From a bacterium (GTDB taxonomy: Bacteria > Bacillota_I > Bacilli_A > Izemoplasmatales > Hujiaoplasmataceae): 39,877 bases of DNA. The notes under the pieces are model-generated. The model saw only the letters and a list, made by a program, of their open reading frames with translations. It did no database searches and was not told the origin of the DNA. Position 1 is the stretch's first letter. Every line of letters starts with the position of its first letter. Both the position numbers and the translations under genes were made by a program. Of this stretch, positions 25,084-33,256 are shown one piece after another. The stretch covers positions 1 through 39,877 of the forward strand of contig JAUXXX010000019.1 in NCBI GenBank assembly GCA_030684695.1. The letters are read 5' to 3'.

Positions 25084-26025
25084 CTAAATGGTTAAGATAC
25101 AAGCTCCATAAGTAAAACCCGCCCCAAATGCCACAAAGAGGATTTTAGAGTCTGCTGGCAATGGAGTTTGCTTCATCACTTCATCAAAGGCAATGGCAAT
25201 TGATGCTGCGGATGTATTCCCATAATGCTCAATGTTCATGTAAAACTTCTCCATCGGAATTTGTAATGTTTTTGATGCATTTTGGACAATTCGACGATTT
25301 GCTTGGTGTGGAATAAATAAGGTAATATCCTCATACGATAGTTTCGCTTCTTTGGTAATTTCTTCCAAGACAAATTCAATGGCTCTTACCGCGAAATGAT
25401 ACACTTTTTGTCCATCCATATGGACAAATTGATCCACATACAAGGCTTGTTCATAATCTCCTCGAGCAAGCGGGAAAAACCATGCAGGTTTTGATTGAGA
25501 GGTTGGTTCTAATACAATACACCCAGCTCCATCACCAAACAATACACACGTATTCCGATCAGAAAAATCGGTTACTTTAGAAATAACTTCAGCTCCTATG
25601 ACTAACGCACTAAGGTAGGCACCACTTTGAAGCATACTCGATGCGACACTCAATGCGTACACAAAACCAGTGCACGCTGCATTGATGTCAAAAGCAGTCA
25701 TTGGTTTATCTCCTAAACCAAGTTTTCGTTGAACCATGTTGGCAACAGCAGGACTTTTTAAGTCTGGTGAAAAAGTCGCAACGATGATCAAATCCACCTT
25801 GGATAGGTCATAATGAGTGGAATCCACTAAATTTTGGACCGCTTTCGTTGCCAAATCAGAAGTATCCATGTGTTCCACATGACGACGATTTTTAATTCCG
25901 GTTCTGGTATAAATCCACTCATCGGACGTTTCCACGATTTTTTCTAAATCGATATTTGACACTATTTTTTCAGGAACATAATGTCCTGTTGCGACAATTT
26001 GGACATTAGATTGCATCGGTTTCAT
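25084..26025 (-). CDS. fabH: 3-oxoacyl-ACP synthase III (FabH)
   Basis: A 313-residue initiating condensing enzyme. It joins acyl-CoA to malonyl-ACP. AACTGFVYALSVASSML carries the active-site Cys, FIPHQANRRIVQNA the His and YGNTSAASIAIAF the Asn; GAGFTYGA closes the protein. In Bacillus, FabH prefers branched primers; isobutyryl-, isovaleryl- and 2-methylbutyryl-CoA could be supplied by the VOR enzyme encoded in this window (inference). GAGGAT lies upstream of ATG 26025; an internal ATG at 26016 lacks a site. Confidence 0.95.
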   Translation of the reverse strand: MKPMQSNVQIVATGHYVPEKIVSNIDLEKIVETSDEWIYTRTGIKNRRHVEHMDTSDLATKAVQNLVDSTHYDLSKVDLIIVATFSPDLKSPAVANMVQRKLGLGDKPMTAFDINAACTGFVYALSVASSMLQSGAYLSALVIGAEVISKVTDFSDRNTCVLFGDGAGCIVLEPTSQSKPAWFFPLARGDYEQALYVDQFVHMDGQKVYHFAVRAIEFVLEEITKEAKLSYEDITLFIPHQANRRIVQNASKTLQIPMEKFYMNIEHYGNTSAASIAIAFDEVMKQTPLPADSKILFVAFGAGFTYGACILTI

Positions 26026-26863
26026 ACGAGGTATCCTCTTCTTCTATGGGTATGTTGGTGCCAAGAGATCCATAGACTCGATATTTTTGATAACGATTTT
26101 CTAGTCTTCTACGATTGGACTGTTTGTTTAAAAGAGCAAACTCTTTGATGAGTTCGTCTTTTAAAACACGATATGTTTCTCGGTACTCTTCATGAAGACC
26201 CGCTCCATATTCCGGAATGATTTTTTCACATATACCAAACTCAAACAAGTCTTGAGCAGTTAACTTCATGACTTCAGATGCTTGTTTTGCAAGGGAAGCG
26301 TCTTTGTATAAAATGGAAGCAAACCCTTCTGGCGAAAGAATCGAGTAAATTGCATTTTCGAACATCCATGTTTGATCCGCAACGCCAATGGCTAAAGCCC
26401 CACCAGATCCACCTTCACTTAAAACAACAGAAATGGTTGGGACTTTCAATGAGGAAAATTCAAATAGTAAAAGGGCAATTGCATTTGCCTGTCCACGTTC
26501 TTCTGCTCCAATTCCAGGATAAGCACCAGGGGTGTCAATGAGAAATAAAACCGGTCGATGGAATTTTTCGGCTTGTTTCGCAAGGCGCAATGCTTTATGA
26601 TACCCCTCTGGATGAGGCATTCCAAAATTACGTGCAATTTTATCTTGGGTTTGCGTGCCTTTTTCCTGTGCGATGATGGTAATTGCTTTGCCATCTAGAG
26701 AAGCAATTCCACAAACAAATGAGTGATCGTCTCCAAATAAGCGATCTCCATGCAGTTCAATAAAATCAGGGAATAATTGTCGAATGACATGAATCGACGT
26801 CGGTCTTTTTAAGTTTCGAGCGAGTTGAACTTTTTCCCATGCGGTTTTATGTTTATTTTCCAA
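26006..26863 (-). CDS. accA: Acetyl-CoA carboxylase carboxyltransferase, alpha subunit
   Basis: A 285-residue crotonase-fold subunit that with AccD moves CO2 from biotin to acetyl-CoA. WEKVQLARNLKRPTSIHVI, ELHGDRLFGDD, FGMPHPEGYHKALRLAKQAEKF, FLIDTPGAYPGIGAEERGQ and VLSEGGSGGALAIGVAD are typical. It lacks the N-terminal helical segment of about 60 residues present in E. coli and B. subtilis AccA, as do Lactobacillales proteins. The start is uncertain. TTG at 26863 sits seven bases after AGGTGG and gives an 11-base overlap with accD; GTG codons at 26875 and 26872 are alternatives. Confidence 0.93.
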   Translation of the reverse strand: MENKHKTAWEKVQLARNLKRPTSIHVIRQLFPDFIELHGDRLFGDDHSFVCGIASLDGKAITIIAQEKGTQTQDKIARNFGMPHPEGYHKALRLAKQAEKFHRPVLFLIDTPGAYPGIGAEERGQANAIALLLFEFSSLKVPTISVVLSEGGSGGALAIGVADQTWMFENAIYSILSPEGFASILYKDASLAKQASEVMKLTAQDLFEFGICEKIIPEYGAGLHEEYRETYRVLKDELIKEFALLNKQSNRRRLENRYQKYRVYGSLGTNIPIEEEDTSYETDAI

Positions 26864-27740
26864 AGGTGTCACCACCTTTTTGATGAAACTTGAGCAAACT
26901 AATAATCGTCTTCTTGAGTTCTTTTCGATCAGTGACTAAATCAACCATTCCGTGTTTGAGTTGAAACTCAGATGTTTGAAACCCTTCAGGCAAATCTTGT
27001 CGAATGGTTTGTTTGATCACACGAGGTCCTGCAAAGCCAATCAAAGCTCCACTTTCTGCAATATTGATATCGCCTAAAGATGCAAAACTTGCTGCGACTC
27101 CCCCTGTAGTTGGATTTGTTAACACAGATATATATAATAGAGAAGCGTCATGATGACGTTTGAGGGCTCCTGCTGTTTTCGCCATTTGCATTAAACTAAA
27201 AATACCTTCTTGCATCCGAGCTCCACCGGATGCTGAAAAAATCACCAAAGGATATGAGTTAGCGGTCGCATATTCCACCAAACGGGTCACTTTTTCACCA
27301 ACCACTGAGCCCATGGAACCCATCATGAAACGTGGGTCAAGTGCTCCAATGGCAATGCGAATTCCATCCATTTCAGCACATCCACTAACAAAGGCTTCTT
27401 GTTCCTTGGATTTATCACAGGATGCTCGAACTTTTTGCTCATATTCTGGAAAATTTAATGGGTTTTGAGCCTTCATTTCAGAGTCTAATTCATCAAAGCG
27501 TGCATTATCGGTCATCATCTTGATGCGCTCTCTAGCACCAATGGTAAAGTAGTGTTGGCAAGATGGACAAACATAGGAATTACGAATCAATTCCTCATGT
27601 AAAATTGGTTCTAAACATTTATCGCATTTAACAAACAAATCGGCTGGTATCTCAATCTTACTTTCGAATTGTGTTCTCTTGCGAAACTGTGCATTAAACT
27701 GTGCAAGCTTTGCTTTATGGATATCAAAAAAATCATTCAT
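26853..27740 (-). CDS. accD: Acetyl-CoA carboxylase carboxyltransferase, beta subunit
   Basis: A 295-residue subunit with an N-terminal zinc ribbon (C-x2-C-x17-C-x2-C in KCDKCLEPI... YVCPSCQHYF, about residues 37-62) and the carboxyltransferase core (IFSASGGARMQEGIFSLMQMAKT, LTNPTTGGVAASFASLGD, AGPRVIKQTIRQDLPEGFQ). It pairs with AccA. Its ATG overlaps the accC stop by 8 bases behind GGAGG. Length and motifs are ordinary. Confidence 0.95.
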   Translation of the reverse strand: MNDFFDIHKAKLAQFNAQFRKRTQFESKIEIPADLFVKCDKCLEPILHEELIRNSYVCPSCQHYFTIGARERIKMMTDNARFDELDSEMKAQNPLNFPEYEQKVRASCDKSKEQEAFVSGCAEMDGIRIAIGALDPRFMMGSMGSVVGEKVTRLVEYATANSYPLVIFSASGGARMQEGIFSLMQMAKTAGALKRHHDASLLYISVLTNPTTGGVAASFASLGDINIAESGALIGFAGPRVIKQTIRQDLPEGFQTSEFQLKHGMVDLVTDRKELKKTIISLLKFHQKGGDTFGK

Positions 27741-29088
27741 AATTGGCCTCCATAATCAGTTTTTTTACCGAACCAGTATCATAGTTTCCCCGAACAAACT
27801 GAGGATTGTGCATCACAACATACAAAAAATCGATGTTTGTATGAATTCCATCGATGATAAATTGCTCTAGAGCAACCCGCATTTTACGAATGGCCTCTTT
27901 TCTTGTATCTGCATGAACAATGACTTTAGCAAGCAAAGAATCATAATAGGGAGGTACGACATACCCGTTGTAAATATGGGTATCAATCCTGACGCCAAAC
28001 CCACCTGGAAATACGATGTTTTTAATTAGACCAGGAGATGGACGAAATTGATGAGTAGGATCTTCAGCATTGATTCTGCATTCGATCGTATGACCTGATT
28101 GAATCAAATCGCGTTGTTTAAAAGAAAGTGGGTTTCCATAAGCAATTTTTAATTGTTCTTTCACCAAGTCAACTCCTGTCGCCATTTCAGTAACAGGATG
28201 TTCTACTTGGATTCTAGTGTTAATTTCTATAAAATAGTATTTGCCAAAAGGATCCACAATAAATTCAACGGTTCCAGCGTTTTGATAACCGATGGCTTTG
28301 GCTAAATCAATCGCGGATTGACCCATTTGTCTTCTAAGATTAGGTGTCATAATCGGAGAAGGAGATTCTTCTATGATTTTTTGATTACGTCGTTGCATGG
28401 AACAATCACGTTCAAACAAATGAACCACATTCCCAAAATGATCGGCGAGAATCTGAATTTCAACATGTCTAGCACTTTCAATAAACTTCTCAATATATAC
28501 TCCACCGTAACCAAAATTAGCCAATGCTTCCATGGAGGTTTGAGTAAATAATTTAACAAATTCATCGCTTGATTTTACAATAGAAATCCCTTTTCCTCCA
28601 CCACCAGATATCGCTTTAATTAAAACAGGATATCCAATCTGATCCGCTACTTTTTGAGCAGCTTCTACATCTTCTACTGCACCTTCTGACCCTTCCACTA
28701 TTGGAATTTTAGCTTTTTTAGCGATTTGACGCGCAGAAGATTTATTTCCAAGTTTGGCAATCACTTCACTTTTTGGACCAATGAATTGGATATTACATTT
28801 TTCCACCAATTCTGCAAAACGTTCGTTTTCAGACAAAAAACCATACCCAGGATGAATGGCATTGGCTCCTTTAGAAATCGCCGCACTTAAAATACGGTTC
28901 ATATTTAAATACGAATCGACACTTCGTTCTGATCCAATACACACCGCTTCATCCGCGTATTTGACGTGTAAACTCTCTTGGTCTGCTTTGGAATAGACGG
29001 CAACTGTTTTTATACCCAGCTCCTTGCAAGCGCGGATAATCCGTAATGCAATCTCTCCCCGATTCGCAATTAAGACTTTATTTTGCAT
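27733..29088 (-). CDS. accC: Biotin carboxylase subunit of acetyl-CoA carboxylase
   Basis: A 451-residue ATP-grasp enzyme that carboxylates the biotin on AccB using bicarbonate and ATP. NKVLIANRGEIALRIIRACKELG, KAISGGGGKGISIV (glycine-rich ATP loop), ERDCSMQRRNQKIIEESPSP and INTRIQVEHPVTEMATGVDLV (catalytic Arg and Glu) are present. The length matches the 445-455 norm. ATG 29088 overlaps accB by 11 bases. Confidence 0.96.
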   Translation of the reverse strand: MQNKVLIANRGEIALRIIRACKELGIKTVAVYSKADQESLHVKYADEAVCIGSERSVDSYLNMNRILSAAISKGANAIHPGYGFLSENERFAELVEKCNIQFIGPKSEVIAKLGNKSSARQIAKKAKIPIVEGSEGAVEDVEAAQKVADQIGYPVLIKAISGGGGKGISIVKSSDEFVKLFTQTSMEALANFGYGGVYIEKFIESARHVEIQILADHFGNVVHLFERDCSMQRRNQKIIEESPSPIMTPNLRRQMGQSAIDLAKAIGYQNAGTVEFIVDPFGKYYFIEINTRIQVEHPVTEMATGVDLVKEQLKIAYGNPLSFKQRDLIQSGHTIECRINAEDPTHQFRPSPGLIKNIVFPGGFGVRIDTHIYNGYVVPPYYDSLLAKVIVHADTRKEAIRKMRVALEQFIIDGIHTNIDFLYVVMHNPQFVRGNYDTGSVKKLIMEANYE

Positions 29089-29518
29089 CGTCAATTGTTA
29101 CCAGCTCTTGGTCGAATCCGATGGATTCCCCATTTTTTACATGAATAGAAACCACTTTTCCACTTATCGGAGAAGTGATTTCGTTCATGATTTTCATCGC
29201 TTCAATGATGCATAGTGCATCCCCTTTTTTCACAAAATCACCAACTTGAACAAAAGGTTGATCGGTTGGTGATGTGGATGCGTAAAAAGTCCCAACGAGT
29301 GGTGACTTCACAGTAAATCCGATTTTTGGCTTTTTATGTAGGGTTGGCAAGGATTCGATTGCTTTGGGTTCACTGTGTTCTGCTGAATACAATGAAGGCG
29401 CAGAAGTGGGTCCGTTTTTTGACATTTTAATCTTCACATCCTCAAACTCAAGTTCGAGTGAAGTAAGAGTACTTTGTTCAAAGTCCTTGATAATGATCTT
29501 GATTTTATTATAGTCCAT
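29078..29518 (-). CDS. accB: Biotin carboxyl carrier protein
   Basis: A 146-residue carrier. The N-terminal helical part (1-33) and a linker rich in Ser, Pro and Glu precede the biotinyl domain (about 68-146). Lysine 109 in IEAMKIMNEI is the biotin attachment site. TVKSPLVGTFYASTSP is the usual domain opening with the thumb. AAGGAG lies six to seven bases before ATG 29518. It is separated from acpP upstream by a terminator-like hairpin. Confidence 0.94.
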   Translation of the reverse strand: MDYNKIKIIIKDFEQSTLTSLELEFEDVKIKMSKNGPTSAPSLYSAEHSEPKAIESLPTLHKKPKIGFTVKSPLVGTFYASTSPTDQPFVQVGDFVKKGDALCIIEAMKIMNEITSPISGKVVSIHVKNGESIGFDQELVTIDDAK

Positions 29519-29562
29519 AGGCTTCTCCTTCGTGTGCGTAACACGTGTGCGTGCAATGAAAA

Positions 29563-29589
29563 AAAATAGACGAGTGCATCGTCTATTTT
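29563..29589 (-). terminator. Intra-operon terminator/attenuator between acpP and accB
   Basis: AAATAGACGA (29564-29573) pairs with TCGTCTATTT (29579-29588), a 10-bp stem with a 5-nt loop. On the minus strand it is followed by eight Ts, a complete intrinsic-terminator layout 12 bases after the acpP stop codon. No clear promoter lies between it and accB, so the rest of the operon seems to depend on read-through. This would give acpP much more transcript than the enzymes, which fits the high ACP demand. Confidence 0.8.
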
Positions 29590-29600
29590 AAGAGGTGCAA

Positions 29601-29825
29601 TTATGTGTTGGTTTCTAGAAAAGATAAGATATCGCCAACGGTTCTTAAATTGGGAGCGATGTCTTCTGGAATCGAAATGTGGAAAGAATCTTCAATCGTC
29701 ATAATAAGTTCAACGGCGTCTAACGAGTCAGCACCGAGATCGTTTTGGATGTTAGTTTTGGTTGTAATATCTTTTTTTGAAACGCTAAGTTCATTTGCAA
29801 TTAATTCAACGATTTTTTCAAACAT
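29601..29825 (-). CDS. acpP: Acyl carrier protein
   Basis: A 74-residue acidic four-helix protein. Ser34 in LGADSLDAVELIM is the 4'-phosphopantetheine site. It holds all intermediates of fatty-acid synthesis as thioesters. ATG 29825 has GGAGG about 12 bases upstream, slightly long. It is the first gene after the fatty-acid promoter. Confidence 0.96.
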   Translation of the reverse strand: MFEKIVELIANELSVSKKDITTKTNIQNDLGADSLDAVELIMTIEDSFHISIPEDIAPNLRTVGDILSFLETNT

Positions 29826-29926
29826 GATTTTTTATATCCTCCAATGGTTTATGTGTGTTATTCAAGGGGTAAACTGGTGAACTGATTGAAACAATCGCCT
29901 CCTCATTTTTTTTGAAATCCATATTA

Positions 29927-29980
29927 TTTGAACTTCAAAGTATCTGGGTTATAGTTTACCACTTTACAATTATTTGTCAA
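29927..29980 (-). promoter_or_regulatory. acpP/fatty-acid operon promoter with FabT-like palindrome
   Basis: Minus-strand -35 TTGACA (29975-29980), a 16-bp spacer and -10 TAAACT (29953-29958). Just downstream of the expected start lies TTTGAACTTCAAA (29927-29939), a perfect 6-1-6 inverted repeat resembling the TTTGA-N3-TCAAA site of FabT, the MarR-type repressor of streptococcal fatty-acid genes. Binding there would stop early elongation. fabT is not in this window. The wider gap 29826-30201 otherwise holds only the cre-like site at 30014 and a terminator at 30143. Confidence 0.5.
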
Positions 29981-30013
29981 TTCAAGTTTATGTCTTTTTT
30001 GTGAACAAATGTG

Positions 30014-30027
30014 TGAAAACGCTTTCG
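30014..30027. promoter_or_regulatory. cre-like site upstream of the acpP promoter
   Basis: TGAAAACGCTTTCG matches the CcpA cre consensus except for the final base. It lies about 70 bases upstream of the predicted acpP transcription start. A site this far upstream would suit activation rather than road-block repression, but no test is possible from sequence. Confidence 0.4.
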
Positions 30028-30142
30028 GGCTGTGTTCTTTTCACAACTATTCCACAAGTGATTGTAACCGTAATCTGGCGTTTACCATTCGTTATAAAAA
30101 TTGTAAAAAAGGTGTAAAAAAGGAAACAATGTAAAAAAGAAA

Positions 30143-30169
30143 AGAAATTGTAGCAAGTGTACAATTTCT
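30143..30169 (-). terminator. Terminator of the padR operon
   Basis: AGAAATTGT (30143-30151) and ACAATTTCT (30161-30169) form a 9-bp stem with a 9-nt loop. On the minus strand it is followed by TTTCTTTTTT. It lies 33 bases after the stop of the zinc-ribbon protein gene. Confidence 0.7.
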
Positions 30170-30201
30170 AATTTTTGAATGAAAATATCAAAATATTTCT
30201 A

Positions 30202-30738
30202 CTATAATCGTTTCCCGCATTTTTCACAAAATGATGCATCTCCATCATTTTTATGTTTGCAGTGTGAACATTCCTTTTGAAGAGGGCGTCCACAACTGTC
30301 ACAAAAAATTGCGGTTGAATTTGGAACTTCATGGCAGTAAGGGCAAGGTTTTCGTTCCACTTTTTTAGCCTCAGAGGTTGGTTCTGTTTTTATCTCACGA
30401 ACAATCGCACCAACCGTCCCCGCAATAGAGTCTTTGGTATTATCAAGCATGTAGTTGGTTACGTCCTTGGCAACTGGGGCAACTTGACTAGCTTGATAAC
30501 GCATAAGGGCGCTTTGATATCCTAAAGATGTCATAATAAACCCTGCCATTAAAAAAGGAAATGATAATGGAAACAAGAACATAAGAGTCGGTCCTTGACC
30601 AGAGAAATCACCAAATGTGATAAAGAAATCAGCGATGGAAACCGTGATCATGATTCCACCAATGGCTAACAACAATGGCCCAAATTTTCGAAACACTTTT
30701 TTTGCTTGAGGATGCTCGTTTAAATTGTATTTATCCAT
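30202..30738 (-). CDS. Membrane protein with C-terminal zinc ribbons
   Basis: A 178-residue protein. Two transmembrane helices (about 18-40 and 54-76) are followed by a polar middle region and a C-terminal double zinc ribbon: C-x2-C (CPYC) with C-x2-C (CDSC), then C-x2-C (CSHC) with C-x2-C (CEKC). This arrangement is common in small Firmicutes membrane proteins of unknown role. The start at 30738 follows AAGGAG by seven bases and overlaps the nucleotidyltransferase gene by 8; the frame to 30912 would lie inside that gene. It is the last gene of the padR unit. Confidence 0.75.
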   Translation of the reverse strand: MDKYNLNEHPQAKKVFRKFGPLLLAIGGIMITVSIADFFITFGDFSGQGPTLMFLFPLSFPFLMAGFIMTSLGYQSALMRYQASQVAPVAKDVTNYMLDNTKDSIAGTVGAIVREIKTEPTSEAKKVERKPCPYCHEVPNSTAIFCDSCGRPLQKECSHCKHKNDGDASFCEKCGKRL

Positions 30739-31516
30739 GAATGGTCTCCTTGTTTGAGTATAAATGATGTAGTTGTAACTGAAGCTCTTGGAATCTATCA
30801 AGTAATCGATAAAACACCTTTTGAAGTGCATCCATGGATGAAACTTGTAGGGCTTCTTGGACAAGCAAGTGATCACTTTCTGGATAATCACGATAAATAT
30901 ACCGCAACCCAAAATCAGCTTTGGGCAGACGATGAAGAATATTGAGTAGTGGTACTAGGTTTCTTGCTAGATAGTTATACATTGCTGGAAAAGCTTCCAT
31001 GAAGTTTTGTCGAGCGATGGCTTTTTTACATTCAAGTTCCATTAAGAAATCCGTAGAAGTGGCATTCTTATAAAGCTGCTTAGCTTTCTTCTCTTGTGAT
31101 TCTAGAGTTGATGGCGTTGGATCATGTAGTCCTTGAGGGTCAAACCAAATAACCGCATGACCATGTCGGTCACTTTGGGTGAATTTATCTTGAATGGACT
31201 CTTTGATGATGGCAATATCCAAATAAAACAACGGAGGTACTTGATCAAGCAGGTAAAAGCATTGCGAAAATCCATGCCATGATGGTTCTGGCATACGAAG
31301 TTTTCGAATAATGCTATACTTCGATTGAAGATGTTGATCGAGCAAGGAAAATACCATTTCAACCGCATCATCTTGACAAACAATCGATATATCCATATCG
31401 GAAACATCGTCTAAATAATTCGTAGCTGCAGATCCACCTTCCCATACTGCCAAGATGGACTTATTGGAAGATAATAATTGAAATAAATCTGTTTTCACTT
31501 CATTTCGACTAAACAT
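30731..31516 (-). CDS. Nucleotidyltransferase-domain protein
   Basis: A 261-residue protein with a Pol-beta-type nucleotidyltransferase core: G28-S29 followed by D40-x-D42 (WEGGSAATNYLDDVSDMDIS), the G-S-x10-D-x-D motif that binds two metals. The C-terminal part (about 150-261) is helical and rich in aromatic and charged residues. Such proteins include aminoglycoside adenylyltransferases and uncharacterised enzymes; no resistance-specific signature is seen. AGGAGG precedes ATG 31516. It lies 44 bases after the HAAS membrane-protein gene, probably in the same transcription unit. Confidence 0.75.
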   Translation of the reverse strand: MFSRNEVKTDLFQLLSSNKSILAVWEGGSAATNYLDDVSDMDISIVCQDDAVEMVFSLLDQHLQSKYSIIRKLRMPEPSWHGFSQCFYLLDQVPPLFYLDIAIIKESIQDKFTQSDRHGHAVIWFDPQGLHDPTPSTLESQEKKAKQLYKNATSTDFLMELECKKAIARQNFMEAFPAMYNYLARNLVPLLNILHRLPKADFGLRYIYRDYPESDHLLVQEALQVSSMDALQKVFYRLLDRFQELQLQLHHLYSNKETIHG

Positions 31517-31560
31517 AAAAAGACCTCCTCATCCAACTATAGTATATCAAACAATACCAG

Positions 31561-32814
31561 TTAATGAACTTGTTTTTTTTGATATAGCCTCACTTTATTG
31601 ACGATTCCAAATAAGATTGATAACAGCAAGTTTGCAAATATTACATAAGTCATTACATCATAAAACAACGAGTCCATATGGCTAAATGCAGAGTATGGAA
31701 ATTTTCCTAGATGCAACTCCACAATTCCTTGCATCGTCGAAAAATGAATATAACATGACAACATCAAGATGACTAAAAGGAACCATAAATGCCTTTTTTG
31801 CTTAGTGTTTAATATCAACACAACAAGCACTAATCCATATCCCAAGAAGAGTCCAGCAATCAATGACCAATCACTTAGCTGGAGGGCTGACCAAAGTGTA
31901 AGCTTGATCTCTTGGGCGCTTTGTCCGATGGAATAATGCCAGAAATATCCTATCATAAAAAACGTTGATAGTATCAATAACAATGATAAAATTAGCACAT
32001 ATCCCTTGGAGTGTATGATTTGATTCACTCCAAGTAGTATTTTTCTTCCTAATTGATCGTACTTCTCTTGAGGAGTAGAAGAGTCCATATATAAAAAGGT
32101 TTTCACATCTGTAATATGACTTTTTAAAGTTGTCTCACCTGTTAAATCGGTGTATCGATAGCGTAATCGAAGGTATAAGAGATAAAACAACGCTATAAAA
32201 ATGCCAAATGATAGGAAAAACGTAATTGAGTAGATGACAATAATTGTCCAAATACCGCCTTGTAGCATTAGACTCGCAAATGTTGATCCTTGGATTAAAA
32301 ATACAATGGATGCCAACAATTGGCCAAACATCACTGACAACGAAATCGTCCAAGAAATAAATGCACTTTTTAAGTATTTAAAGAGTTTCTTTAACAACAA
32401 GTTGTGAGCTAGAACATCACAATCTTGGAGCAGGGCATACTGTGAGCTAGCATACAAGAAATAAGCTGCTGCTCCAAAAGAACCAATCGATAAAATGATT
32501 AAGATGTATGCAAGGGAAGAGGCTAAAACCAAAGAAACAACAGAAAAGACCCCAAGTATAATAGAGACTACTAATGCTACATCCGCCCACGTTGGCTTTA
32601 GATTATATTCTGATGAGGTTTGAGTTTGATCAAAGAAATCACCCATCGACTTAATGGTATTCACATATGCAGTTTCTTCATCATCTCCGCTTTGAAGATA
32701 ATGATGGTACTTATCAAGTAGGTTTGCGATGATTTCATTGATGAGTGAATCAATATCTTCTCGACGGTCGTTTCTAAAATAGTGTTGCACATACTCTCTA
32801 ATCTTCTTTTCCAT
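31561..32814 (-). CDS. HAAS-domain multi-pass membrane protein
   Basis: A 417-residue protein. The first 65 or so residues (MEKKIREYVQHYFR... INEIIANLLDKYHHYLQSGDDEETAYVNTIKSMGD in character) match the HAAS/DUF1700 helical domain, which typically accompanies PadR regulators. About nine transmembrane helices follow. The gene overlaps padR by 17 bases and has AGGAGG before ATG 32814. In other Firmicutes PadR-HAAS pairs respond to envelope or antimicrobial stress; here the signal is unknown. Confidence 0.8.
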   Translation of the reverse strand: MEKKIREYVQHYFRNDRREDIDSLINEIIANLLDKYHHYLQSGDDEETAYVNTIKSMGDFFDQTQTSSEYNLKPTWADVALVVSIILGVFSVVSLVLASSLAYILIILSIGSFGAAAYFLYASSQYALLQDCDVLAHNLLLKKLFKYLKSAFISWTISLSVMFGQLLASIVFLIQGSTFASLMLQGGIWTIIVIYSITFFLSFGIFIALFYLLYLRLRYRYTDLTGETTLKSHITDVKTFLYMDSSTPQEKYDQLGRKILLGVNQIIHSKGYVLILSLLLILSTFFMIGYFWHYSIGQSAQEIKLTLWSALQLSDWSLIAGLFLGYGLVLVVLILNTKQKRHLWFLLVILMLSCYIHFSTMQGIVELHLGKFPYSAFSHMDSLFYDVMTYVIFANLLLSILFGIVNKVRLYQKKQVH

Positions 32815-33142
32815 GTGTTCCTCCTAAGAATGTTTGAATAACTGCGGTTGCTTTATGGTAACTATCGATGTGTTTTTTTAAGTACTCTTGTCCCAAAATT
32901 GTAATTGAATAATACTTTCTTGGTACTTGGTTGATGCCATCCTTCCAATAAGATACAATGTATCCATCTTTCTCTAAACGCTTGAAACTGGTATAAAGTG
33001 TTGCTTCTGTTAAGGAAAACAATTGATTGCTTTGTTTGAATATCCGCTGATTGATTTCATAACCATACGAATCCTGTGTTTGTAAAATGGATAAAAGTAT
33101 CGCGTCGGTGTGCCCGCGTAATAAATCTCCTGTTAAGTCCAC
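32798..33142 (-). CDS. PadR-family transcriptional regulator
   Basis: A 114-residue winged-helix regulator. LLRGHTDAILLSILQTQDSYGYEI, TEATLYTSFKRLEKDGYIVSYW and RKYYSITILGQEYL are diagnostic of PadR subfamily 2, with the short C-terminal dimerisation helix. The start is GTG at 33142, seven bases after GGGGAGG; the open frame continues to 33280 but that part is untranslated promoter region. It probably represses its own promoter, since an inverted repeat brackets the -35 box. It is first of a four-gene unit with the HAAS protein, nucleotidyltransferase and zinc-ribbon protein. Confidence 0.9.
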   Translation of the reverse strand: MDLTGDLLRGHTDAILLSILQTQDSYGYEINQRIFKQSNQLFSLTEATLYTSFKRLEKDGYIVSYWKDGINQVPRKYYSITILGQEYLKKHIDSYHKATAVIQTFLGGTHGKED

Positions 33143-33184
33143 AGTTTTTCCTCCCCTATACCTATTGTAATGATGTATGTGATA

Positions 33185-33223
33185 ATTATAAGATATCATA
33201 CCTAATGTGTCAAGGTATGATAT
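33185..33223 (-). promoter_or_regulatory. Consensus padR promoter inside a 10-bp inverted repeat
   Basis: Minus-strand TTGACA (33208-33213), a 17-bp spacer and TATAAT (33185-33190): both hexamers are perfect sigma-A consensus. ATATCATACC (33193-33202) and GGTATGATAT (33214-33223) are perfect 10-bp inverted repeats separated by 11 bp, one in the spacer and one directly upstream of the -35. This is a textbook repressor layout and the adjacent PadR protein is the likely ligand. Confidence 0.8.
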
Positions 33224-33236
33224 GAAATAAATAAAA

Positions 33237-33256
33237 AACGCCCCGTTAGGAGCGTT
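33237..33256 (-). terminator. ldh terminator overlapping the stop codon
   Basis: On the minus strand AACGCTCC, loop TAAC and GGGGCGTT form an 8-bp stem (one G-T pair) followed directly by TTTTATTTATTT. The stem includes the last ldh codons and the loop holds its TAA stop. It separates ldh from the padR promoter. Confidence 0.82.

Noticed and set aside
27160-27468. 102-codon plus-strand frame opposite accD
   Set aside because: It is antisense to a conserved enzyme gene with no initiation signal.
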